In this document: one piece after another, positions 45,646-52,623 of the stretch
Position numbering within the stretch: position 1 is the first letter of the stretch
How the letters are laid out: the number at the start of each line of letters is the position of its first letter
Source: JAOUEA01 sp035249905
GTDB taxonomy: Bacteria > Actinomycetota > UBA4738 > HRBIN12
Direction of reading: 5' to 3'
Length of the DNA stretch: 64,000 bases
Assembly: GCA_035249905.1 (NCBI GenBank)
Contig: DATFFT010000018.1
Location: 24,022 to 88,021, forward strand
The notes under the pieces: model-generated
What the model saw: only the letters and a program-made list of their open reading frames with translations
Told to the model about the DNA's origin: nothing
Database searches by the model: none
Translations under genes and position numbers: made by a program

Positions 45646-45858
45646 ATGTGTCGAAGCATCAAGACCCTGCGCAGCGCCGAGGACCCGGCCACCGACGAGG
45701 AGATCCGCGCCGCCGCCCTGCAGTTCGTGCGGAAGGTCAGTGGGTACCGCCAGCCCTCGCGGAAGAACGAGGAAGCGTTCGAGCGCGCCGTCGAGGCCGT
45801 GGCGGAAGCGTCGAAGGCCCTGCTCGACGACGTGAGCCCGGCCGGCACGGCCGCGTAG
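45646..45858 (+). CDS. DUF2277-family small protein
   Basis: The 70-residue protein (MCRSIKTLRSAEDPATDEEIRAAALQFVRKVSG..., then KNEEAFERAVEAVAEASKALL) matches the DUF2277 family, a small cytosolic protein of unknown function common in actinobacteria and proteobacteria. The N-terminal MCR...K motif and the NEEAF segment are the conserved core. It starts 26 nt after the ureohydrolase stop. Confidence 0.83.
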   Translation: MCRSIKTLRSAEDPATDEEIRAAALQFVRKVSGYRQPSRKNEEAFERAVEAVAEASKALLDDVSPAGTAA

Positions 45859-45884
45859 GCGACCGTCCAGGCGCCGGGCCCGGC

Positions 45885-45890
45885 TACCAT
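45885..45890 (+). promoter_or_regulatory. -10 box for second PLP decarboxylase
   Basis: TACCAT with 7 nt to ATG 45898; the upstream ATG 45889 lies inside this box. Confidence 0.55.
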
Positions 45891-45897
45891 GGTGGCC

Positions 45898-47304
45898 ATG
45901 CTGCCGCTCGATCCCGCGCCCGACGAGATGCGCGAGATGGGCGAGGCGGCTCTGGACTACGTGATCGGGTTCATCGGGGGCCTCGACGACGCGCCGGCCG
46001 AGGCGACCGAGGGGGGCGTCGAGCTCGCACGCGAGCTGCGTTCGGCGCCGCCGGAACTCGGCGGCGACTTCGAGCCACTGTTCGACGAGGCGCGGCGTGC
46101 GATCGCGAAGACGTTCGAGTACGCGGGTCCCGGCTACCTCGCCTACATCCCCGGCGGCGGCCTGTACACGGCGGCGCTCGCGGACTTCATCGCGCAGGGC
46201 GTGAACCGCTACGTCGGCCTGTGGCAACCGAGCCCGGCGGTGGTGCAGATCGAGGAGAACGTGGCCCGGTGGCTCTGCGACGTCTTCGACTATCCGGCGG
46301 GCTCCCAAGGACTACTGCTGTCCGGCGGGTCGATGGCGAACCTCTCCGCGATGGTCACCGCTCGCCACGCCAAGCTCGGCGAGGACTTCCTCGACGGCAT
46401 CTACTACGTGAGCGAGCAGGCGCACGCGAGCGTCACGAAGGCCGCGACGATCGCGGGGTTCTCGAAGCGGAACCTGCGCATCGTGCCGACCGACGGCGAG
46501 CTGCGCATGGACCCCGAGGCGTTGCGTTCGCTCGTCCGCGAGGACCGTGCGGCCGGGCTTCGCCCCTTCCTCGTGGCTCCGAGCGCCGGCACGACGAACA
46601 CCGGCGCGATCGATCCCCTCGACGCCGTCGCCGACGTGGCCGAGGCGGAGGACCTGTGGATGCACGTCGACGGCGCGTATGGAGGGTTCTTCCGTCTCAC
46701 CGACCGAGGCCGGGAGGCGTTCCACGGCATCGAGCGCAGCGACTCGGTCACGCTCGACCCGCACAAGGGCATGTTCCTGCCCTACGGCACCGGGGGCCTC
46801 GTCGTGCGCGACGGGGGGGCGCTCCGCGACGCTCACTTCGAGGGCGCCGCCTACCTGCAGGACCTGCCTCCGACCGGCGAGCTGCCGAACTACAGCGAGC
46901 ACTCGGCGGAGCTCTCCCGCGATTGGCGTGGGCTGCGGGTGTGGTTCCCGCTGCGGCTGCACGGCGTCTCGGCGTTCCGCGAGGCCCTCGACGAGAAGCT
47001 CGATCTCGCGCTTGTGCTCGACGAGGCGCTCGAGTCCGATCCGAACGTCGAGGTCTGCTGGCACCCGCAGCTGAGCACCGTCGCGTTCCGGCTCGCGGGT
47101 GGCGATGCGGGGCCGGCCGACGACGAGCGGCAGGCCGAGTTCCTGCGGCGCATCAACGCCTCGAAGCGCGTGTTCCTGTCGTCCACGCGCATCCACGATC
47201 GCTACGTGCTTCGGGTCTGCATCGTCTCGCATCGCACGCATCGCGACCGCATCGAGGAATGCATCGAGATCGTGACGAAGGCGGCCGCGGAGCTCGTCGC
47301 GTAG
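45898..47304 (+). CDS. PLP-dependent decarboxylase (aromatic/tyrosine decarboxylase-like)
   Basis: The 468-residue protein is a group II decarboxylase: AYIPGGGLYTAALADFI at the substrate side, LLLSGGSMANLSAMVTARH (phosphate region), WMHVDGAYGGFFRL (PLP-ring Asp), and TLDPHKGMFLPYGTGG with the Schiff-base Lys. Family members decarboxylate tryptophan, tyrosine, phenylalanine or related acids; exact substrate unknown. ATG 45898 is preferred, as ATG 45889 overlaps the -10 box. It is a paralog of the protein at 20102-21535, though not closely similar. Confidence 0.85.
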   Translation: MLPLDPAPDEMREMGEAALDYVIGFIGGLDDAPAEATEGGVELARELRSAPPELGGDFEPLFDEARRAIAKTFEYAGPGYLAYIPGGGLYTAALADFIAQGVNRYVGLWQPSPAVVQIEENVARWLCDVFDYPAGSQGLLLSGGSMANLSAMVTARHAKLGEDFLDGIYYVSEQAHASVTKAATIAGFSKRNLRIVPTDGELRMDPEALRSLVREDRAAGLRPFLVAPSAGTTNTGAIDPLDAVADVAEAEDLWMHVDGAYGGFFRLTDRGREAFHGIERSDSVTLDPHKGMFLPYGTGGLVVRDGGALRDAHFEGAAYLQDLPPTGELPNYSEHSAELSRDWRGLRVWFPLRLHGVSAFREALDEKLDLALVLDEALESDPNVEVCWHPQLSTVAFRLAGGDAGPADDERQAEFLRRINASKRVFLSSTRIHDRYVLRVCIVSHRTHRDRIEECIEIVTKAAAELVA

Positions 47305-47313
47305 GACCGGCCG

Positions 47314-48150
47314 ATGCCTGAGATGCCGGAGGTGCAGGCGCTCGCCGAACGGCTCGACGAGGTGCTCGCCGGGGCCCCGCTCGACGCGCTCGACATCCTG
47401 CAGTTCAGCTCGCTCAAGACGTTCGCACCGAAGCCCGCGGACGCGCTCGGTCGCACGGTCGAGCGCGTCGGCCGGCGAGGGAAGTACCTGGTGTTCGAGC
47501 TCGAGGGCGGCCTGCGGGCGCTCGTGCACCTCTCGCAGGGCGGGCGCGTCGACGTCGAGGCGCCGCCGAAGTCCACGAAGCCACGTGGGGCAGTGCTCCG
47601 GATCCGGGTGCACGGCCGGCCGAGCGTGCTCGTGAAGGAGTTCGGGAAGGAGCGCAAGGCGGGCTGGTGGGTCCTCGCCCCCGGTGACGAGGGGCCCCTC
47701 GAGCGGCTCGGGCCGGAAGTCGGGAGCCCGGAGGCCGACGAGCTGTTCCGCTCCGGCGACGATACGCGGCGAGTGCACACGATCCTGCGCGACCAGCGCA
47801 CGGTGGCCGGTGTCGGCCGCGGCTACAGCGACGACATCCTGCACCGGGCGAAGCTCTCGCCGTATGCGGTCCTCGCCAAGCTCACCGACGACGAACGGGA
47901 ACGCCTGATCGACGCGACCCACGCGATCCTCGACGACGCGCTCGAGGAAGAACGAAAGCGTCATGGCGGCTTGCCGACCAAGATCGGCGACCATTTCATG
48001 GTGCACAACCGCGCGGGCGAGCCGTGCCCGGTCTGCGGCGCCGATCTGCGCCGCGTGAGCTACGAGTCGCATGAGGTCACCTACTGCCCCGATTGCCAGA
48101 CGGGCGGGAAGGTCCTGGCCGACCGACGCATGAGCCGCCTGCTGCGATAG
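47314..48150 (+). CDS. Fpg/Nei-family DNA glycosylase/AP lyase
   Basis: The 278-residue protein starts MPEMPEVQ; P2 would be the catalytic N-terminal proline after Met removal, with Glu3. The H2TH region (RRVHTILRDQRTVAGVGRGYSDDILHRAKLSPY) and a C-terminal zinc finger (CPVC, then CPDC) are present. It excises oxidised bases. The normal GIGNIYADE segment is GVGRGYSDD, so the usual Asn is Arg. That, and a short loop, suggest a specialised clade rather than MutM proper. It starts 9 nt after the decarboxylase stop. Confidence 0.85.
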   Translation: MPEMPEVQALAERLDEVLAGAPLDALDILQFSSLKTFAPKPADALGRTVERVGRRGKYLVFELEGGLRALVHLSQGGRVDVEAPPKSTKPRGAVLRIRVHGRPSVLVKEFGKERKAGWWVLAPGDEGPLERLGPEVGSPEADELFRSGDDTRRVHTILRDQRTVAGVGRGYSDDILHRAKLSPYAVLAKLTDDERERLIDATHAILDDALEEERKRHGGLPTKIGDHFMVHNRAGEPCPVCGADLRRVSYESHEVTYCPDCQTGGKVLADRRMSRLLR

Positions 48151-48222
48151 CTCGGTGCTTCCATCGGCGGCACGGCACCGGTATCGTCCGGCGCGGTCAC
48201 CGAGGGGGAAGGATGCCCGAAC

Positions 48223-48705
48223 ATGGAACTGCTCGCCTTCAACACCACGCTGTACGAGGTGCTCGTCTTCATCCACGTCTTCGCGGCGATCATCTGGGTG
48301 GGCGGGGCGTTCTTCTTCCAGGTGAAGATCGCGCAGTTCAAGCGGGCGAACGACAACGAGGGGTTCCTGGCGCTCGGCCGTGACGCCGAGCACATCGGTC
48401 AGCGGCTGTTCATGCCGATGTCGATCGTCGTGCTGCTCTCCGGCATCGCGATGGTCTGGTACGGGCCGTTCTCGTTCGAGCTGTGGATCGTGCTCGCGCT
48501 GATCGGCATCGTCGTCACCGCGCTGACCGGTGCCCTCTACCTCGGACCGACCGGAGGCAGGCTCGCCGCGCTGGCGCAGGAGAAGGGGTTCGACGATCCT
48601 GCGATCACCGCGATGCGCGACCGGCTGATCACGGTGTCGCGGATCGACTACGCGGTGCTGGCGCTGATCGTGCTCGACATGGTGTTCAAGCCCGGGGCCG
48701 CCTGA
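48223..48705 (+). CDS. Four-helix membrane protein, DUF2269-like
   Basis: The 160-residue protein has four TM helices (about 12-30, 65-82, 89-108, 138-155), with VFIHVFAAIIWVGGAFFFQVKIAQ in the first. The HxxxxIxWVGG pattern resembles DUF2269/CopD-like integral membrane proteins with a possible haem or metal role. Start ATG 48223 follows GGGGGAAGG by about 10 nt. A TATCGT -10 box (48182-48187) precedes it. Confidence 0.72.
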   Translation: MELLAFNTTLYEVLVFIHVFAAIIWVGGAFFFQVKIAQFKRANDNEGFLALGRDAEHIGQRLFMPMSIVVLLSGIAMVWYGPFSFELWIVLALIGIVVTALTGALYLGPTGGRLAALAQEKGFDDPAITAMRDRLITVSRIDYAVLALIVLDMVFKPGAA

Positions 48706-48730
48706 GCTGAGCGCGGGTCGCTCCGCTCGG

Positions 48731-50329
48731 TCACGCCTCGACCGGCACCGCGGGCTCGCCCGAGGCGTCGCCGACGACGCCGTGAACCTCGTGGATCGCC
48801 GCGTCGCGTCCCGGGATGAACCGGTTCGCGACGATCGCCGCCGCCAGCAGCGCGAGGCCGGCGACGAGCAACGCGAGGCGGAAGCCGCTCAGGAACGCGT
48901 CGCCGAAGGCCGTGCCGACCGCGGCCGCCTGCTGCGGGTCGAGGCCGAGCGCGTTCACGTCGAGCTGTCCATGACCCGCGGCCGACGTGATCGCGGTCCG
49001 TTGGCCCGGCGAGAGCCCGAGCCCGGACAGGCTCGGGCCGAGCACGCTCTCGAGCCTCGTGAACAGGATCGTGCCGAGCAGCGCGATGCCGAACACCCCG
49101 CCGACCTCACGGCTCGAGTTGGTCGTCGCCGAGCCCATGCCCGCGCGCTGTGGACCGACCGCGTTCATCACCGCGGCGGTCATCGGCGCCATCGTCGACG
49201 CCATGCCGTGGCCCATGATCACGAAGAGCACCGCCATGACCCAGTACGGCGTGTCGGGCGTCAGTCGTGAGAGCGCGATCAGGCCACCGCCGGCCAGGAT
49301 GAGCCCGTAGGTCATCGGCGCGCGCGATCCGTGCTTCGACGCGTAGCGGCCGGCATTGGGGGCGGTGACGACGATCATCAGCGTCATCGGCAGGAACCGC
49401 AGTCCGGTCTCGAACGCCGTGTAGCCCCGCAGGAACGGGTTCTGCATGAACAGGCTCAGGAAGAAGAACGTCGCGAACATGCCGAGCGAGACCGAGAACG
49501 CCACGATGTTTCCGGCGGTGAACGCCGGGATCCTGAAGAACGCCAGCGGCAGCATCGGATGGGTCGTGCGGTGTTCCCACACGAGGAAGCCGATGCCGAG
49601 CAACGCTCCTGTCGCGAGCCCGCCCACGATGAGCGGATCGGTCCACCCCAGCTGGTTCGCCTCGATCAACGCGTACGTGAAGCCGAACAGCGAGCCCGTG
49701 CCGAGCAGGAGCCCTCCGATGTCGAGCCGCCGCGCCTCGTCGGACCGCGATTCCCGTACGGTGCGGATGGCCACGGCCATGGCCACGATGCCGATCGGCA
49801 CGTTCACGAAGAACACCGATTCCCACCCCAGGTGCTCGACCATGTAGCCGCCCAGCGTGGGGCCGAGCGCGAGCGCGAGGCCCGAAACGCCGGCCCAGAG
49901 CCCGATCGCTTTCGCGCGCTCCCGGGGAGGGAACGTCACGGTGAGGATCGAGAGCGTGCCGGGCATCAGCAGCGCGGCGCCGACCCCCTGCACGGCCCGG
50001 GCCGCGATCAGCTGCGCGCTGTCCGCGGCGAGCGCGCACGCGAGCGAGGATGCCGTGAAGACCGCGAGCCCCGTGAGGAACGTGCGCTTGCGCCCGTATC
50101 GGTCGCCGATGATGCCGCCGGTCAGCAGCAGCGATGCGAACGCGAGCACGTAGCCGTCGACGATCCACTGCAGGTCGCTGATGCTCGCCCCGAGCTCGCG
50201 GTTGAGGGTCGGCAACGCCACGTTGACGACGGTGTTGTCGATCATCACCATCGCCAGCGCGAAGCACATCGTGAGCAGCACGATGACCTTCTCGCGTGCG
50301 TCGTCTCCCTCGAAACCGAACAGACCCAC
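48731..50329 (-). CDS. DHA2-family MFS multidrug exporter (EmrB/QacA type)
   Basis: The 532-residue protein has 14 predicted helices. Early MVMIDNTVVNVALPTLNREL is the DHA2 signature, followed by GDRYGRKRTFLTGLAVF (loop 2-3), MPGTLSILTVTFPPRERAKAIGLWAGVSGLALALGPTLGG (motif C) and VNVPIG. It exports drugs or lipids by proton antiport. GTG 50329 has AGGAGG 4 nt upstream. It lies 99 nt after the DrrAB-type genes, in the same direction. Confidence 0.9.
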   Translation of the reverse strand: MGLFGFEGDDAREKVIVLLTMCFALAMVMIDNTVVNVALPTLNRELGASISDLQWIVDGYVLAFASLLLTGGIIGDRYGRKRTFLTGLAVFTASSLACALAADSAQLIAARAVQGVGAALLMPGTLSILTVTFPPRERAKAIGLWAGVSGLALALGPTLGGYMVEHLGWESVFFVNVPIGIVAMAVAIRTVRESRSDEARRLDIGGLLLGTGSLFGFTYALIEANQLGWTDPLIVGGLATGALLGIGFLVWEHRTTHPMLPLAFFRIPAFTAGNIVAFSVSLGMFATFFFLSLFMQNPFLRGYTAFETGLRFLPMTLMIVVTAPNAGRYASKHGSRAPMTYGLILAGGGLIALSRLTPDTPYWVMAVLFVIMGHGMASTMAPMTAAVMNAVGPQRAGMGSATTNSSREVGGVFGIALLGTILFTRLESVLGPSLSGLGLSPGQRTAITSAAGHGQLDVNALGLDPQQAAAVGTAFGDAFLSGFRLALLVAGLALLAAAIVANRFIPGRDAAIHEVHGVVGDASGEPAVPVEA

Positions 50330-50399
50330 GAACCCTCCTGCGATCGACGACGGGCCGGACCGCGACGTGCGCCGCGCCAGGCTCCTGTCAACCGGTGAC

Positions 50400-50419
50400 G
50401 CCGGGGACTTGTTCCCGGC
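50400..50419 (-). terminator. Hairpin after the DrrAB-type operon
   Basis: GCCGGGGA, loop CTTG, TTCCCGGC (one G-U pair). It is nested in a longer pairing, GTGAC 50395-50399 with GTCAC 50428-50432, that overlaps the permease stop codon. No U-tract. Confidence 0.4.
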
Positions 50420-50428
50420 CGCCGGCGG

Positions 50429-51289
50429 TCACGTCAGCTTGCGGTACAGCCTGATCGACAGCGGCACGAAGACGGCCAATAGGCCCACGACCCAGAGCGC
50501 CGACTTGAGCATCAGGCCCTCGGGGGTATCGATCGGGATGCCGGTCGTGGGGTCGGGCGGGATGCCGGCGTCGCCGATCGACAGGTATCGGGCCAGGTTG
50601 CACCAGTACGTGACGGGGTTGTGTTCCGCGATCGGCTGGAGCCACGACGCCATGCCGGCGACCGGCACGAACGCCGAGCTCACGAAGACGACGGGGAAGA
50701 TGAACGTGAAGACCGCCGCCTGAACCGCCTCGACCTCTTTGAGGAGCAGGCCAACGGTGGCGGAGATCCACGAGAACGTGAAGCTGACGGCCAGCACCAG
50801 CGCGATCACGCCGAGGGCGCCCAGCAGCCCGTTCTCGAAGCTGAACCCCACGAGGTAGCCGATGCCGATCACGAGGAACACGAGGATCAGGTTCTTCGCG
50901 ATGTCGGCCGTCGTCCGGCCCGCGAGCACCGCCGAGCGGGCCATCGGCAGGGACCGGAACCGGTCGATGATGCCCTTCTTCAGGTCGTCGGCGATGCCGA
51001 TCGCCGTGGTCGTGGAGCCGAAGATCGCGTTCTGCACGAAGATGCCCGGCATCAGGAAAAGCACGTAGTCGATGCCGCCCAGGTTCTGTGCGGCGAACTG
51101 GTCGGCATAGATGTAGCGGAACAGCAGCACGAACATGACGGGCTGCACGAGCTCGAACACGAGCACGGTGGGCACCCGCCAGAGCGTGACGAGGTTCCGG
51201 TAGGCGACGACGATGCCGTCGCTGATCGCGAGGCGGACGCGTTGGGCGATGTTGGTGGGGGGGCTGACGGCGACGGCGGCGGCGCTCAT
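50429..51289 (-). CDS. ABC-2 type exporter permease (DrrB-like)
   Basis: The 286-residue protein has about six TM helices, with the ABC-2 pattern LVQPVMFVLLFRYIYADQF and a conserved FVSSAFVPVAGMASWLQPIAEHNPVTY near the C-terminal part. This is the DrrB-like daunorubicin-resistance family. It pairs with the ATPase upstream; the ATG 51289 overlaps that stop by 4 nt. The substrate (drug, lipid or glycan) is unknown. Confidence 0.86.
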   Translation of the reverse strand: MSAAAVAVSPPTNIAQRVRLAISDGIVVAYRNLVTLWRVPTVLVFELVQPVMFVLLFRYIYADQFAAQNLGGIDYVLFLMPGIFVQNAIFGSTTTAIGIADDLKKGIIDRFRSLPMARSAVLAGRTTADIAKNLILVFLVIGIGYLVGFSFENGLLGALGVIALVLAVSFTFSWISATVGLLLKEVEAVQAAVFTFIFPVVFVSSAFVPVAGMASWLQPIAEHNPVTYWCNLARYLSIGDAGIPPDPTTGIPIDTPEGLMLKSALWVVGLLAVFVPLSIRLYRKLT

Positions 51290-52314
51290 GCGTGCTCCTT
51301 CTGCTTCTCGCGACGGCCTCGTCGGCCGCGTCGCTTCTCGGGCTCGGCCTCCTCCGGCTCCGATGCGTCTTCGGCGACACGTCCGGTGAGCGAGAGGAAG
51401 ACGTCGTCGAGCGTCGGCCGGTGCAGCGCGATGTCGGCGAGCTCGATCTTCGTGTCGTCGAGCCTCCTGACCGTGTCGAGCAGTGCAGCCGGTCCGTCGC
51501 TGCCGACCGGCAAACGAACGGAGCCCTGATCGACGTCGACGTTGGCCTCGCCGGTGCCGACGCCCTGCAGCAGCTGCGCGACCTGGTTCACGTGGTCTCG
51601 CTCGACGACGTGGAGCTCGAGGACCTCGCCGCCGATGCGATCCTTCAGCTCGTCGGAAGTTCCCTCGGCGATCACGCTGCCGACGTCGATGACCGCGATG
51701 CGGTCGGTGAGCTGGTCGGCCTCCTCGAGGTACTGGGTGGTGAGCAGCAGCGTCGCGCCCTCGTCCTGCATCTCGCGGATGAACTCCCAGACATCGAGTC
51801 GGCTGCGCGGGTCCAGGCCGGTGGTCGGCTCGTCGAGGAACAGCACGTCGGGCTTGCCGACCAGGCTCGCGGCGACGTCGAGGCGACGCCGCATGCCGCC
51901 CGAGTAGGTCTTCGCCGGGCGGCTTCCGGCGTCGGAGAGGCCGAAACGTTCGAGCACCTCGCCGGCACGGCGGCGCGCCTCCTTGCCCTTGAGGTGGTAG
52001 AGGCGCCCGACCATCTCGAGGTTCTCGTGTCCGGTCAGGTTCTCGTCGACCGCGGCCGATTGCCCGGCGAGCCCGATGCGGAACCGCAGGGCCTCGGCGT
52101 CTTTGACGACGTCGAGCCCGTCGACCTCGGCTCGGCCCGAGGTCGGCGACAACAGGGTCGTGAGGATGCGGACGCCGGTGGTCTTGCCGGCTCCGTTCGG
52201 ACCGAGCAAGCCGAGCACGGTGCCCTTGTACACCTCGAGATCGATGCCCTTGAGCGCCTCGACCTTGCCGAAGTTCTTGACGAGTTGTTCCGCGAGGATG
52301 ATGGGAGAGGCCAT
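51286..52314 (-). CDS. ABC exporter ATPase (DrrA-like)
   Basis: The 342-residue ATPase has Walker A GPNGAGKTT, signature YSGGMRRRLDVAASL and Walker B VLFLDEPTTGLDP. The C-terminal 80 residues match the DrrA accessory region, with a charged Lys/Arg/Glu tail. It drives the DrrB-like permease encoded next. A -10 TAAGGT (reverse, 52328-52323) is 8 nt before ATG 52314, leaving almost no leader. Confidence 0.88.
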   Translation of the reverse strand: MASPIILAEQLVKNFGKVEALKGIDLEVYKGTVLGLLGPNGAGKTTGVRILTTLLSPTSGRAEVDGLDVVKDAEALRFRIGLAGQSAAVDENLTGHENLEMVGRLYHLKGKEARRRAGEVLERFGLSDAGSRPAKTYSGGMRRRLDVAASLVGKPDVLFLDEPTTGLDPRSRLDVWEFIREMQDEGATLLLTTQYLEEADQLTDRIAVIDVGSVIAEGTSDELKDRIGGEVLELHVVERDHVNQVAQLLQGVGTGEANVDVDQGSVRLPVGSDGPAALLDTVRRLDDTKIELADIALHRPTLDDVFLSLTGRVAEDASEPEEAEPEKRRGRRGRREKQKEHA

Positions 52315-52623
52315 AACGGGTCACCTTAGCGACGTCGGCCGACAATCGTCTCGGCCGGTGGTTCCGATTCTTTGCTCTCTTCGGAGAACGGCACCTCCGG
52401 TGCGATCGCCGACATCGCGCCCTCCCTCGGTCGATGGTCACTCGGGTCGACATGGATGAGACGGGCCAAGGCTCGAGAACTCATCGACGGCGCCGTCGTC
52501 GCTATCGACACGGTTGTGTAATCATCATTACACACGGGAATAGCAGGGCCGCCTCGGTCGTTTCTGCACCTGCAAGGCCGGTTCAACGCCGGCACCCTCT
52601 GCGACCCATGGAGAGATGGCCAG
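52315..52623. other. 309-nt divergent intergenic region between drrA-like gene and lon
   Basis: It holds the drrA-like -10 box (52328-52323, reverse), a possible very short reverse-strand peptide (about 29 codons ending at 52326, not supported by conservation), a perfect palindrome at 52515-52534, and a 90-nt lon leader. No promoter with both -35 and -10 is clear for lon. Nothing else recognisable. Confidence 0.5.
52515..52534. promoter_or_regulatory. Perfect palindrome upstream of lon
   Basis: TGTGTAAT-CATC-ATTACACA, 8-nt arms, about 90 nt before the lon start and 200 nt from the divergent ABC gene. It is AT-rich in a GC-rich region and has the form of a dimeric repressor operator. Which side it regulates is unknown. 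Confidence 0.55.

Noticed and set aside
46312..48393. 693-codon minus-strand frame opposite the decarboxylase and Fpg/Nei genes
   Set aside because: Both plus-strand genes carry clear catalytic motifs; the antisense frame is compositional.
52326..52415. Short minus-strand peptide (about 29 codons) upstream of the drrA-like gene with a GGAGGG-like site
   Set aside because: Too short and no recognisable family; its stop overlaps the -10 box. Possible upstream peptide, but not supportable.
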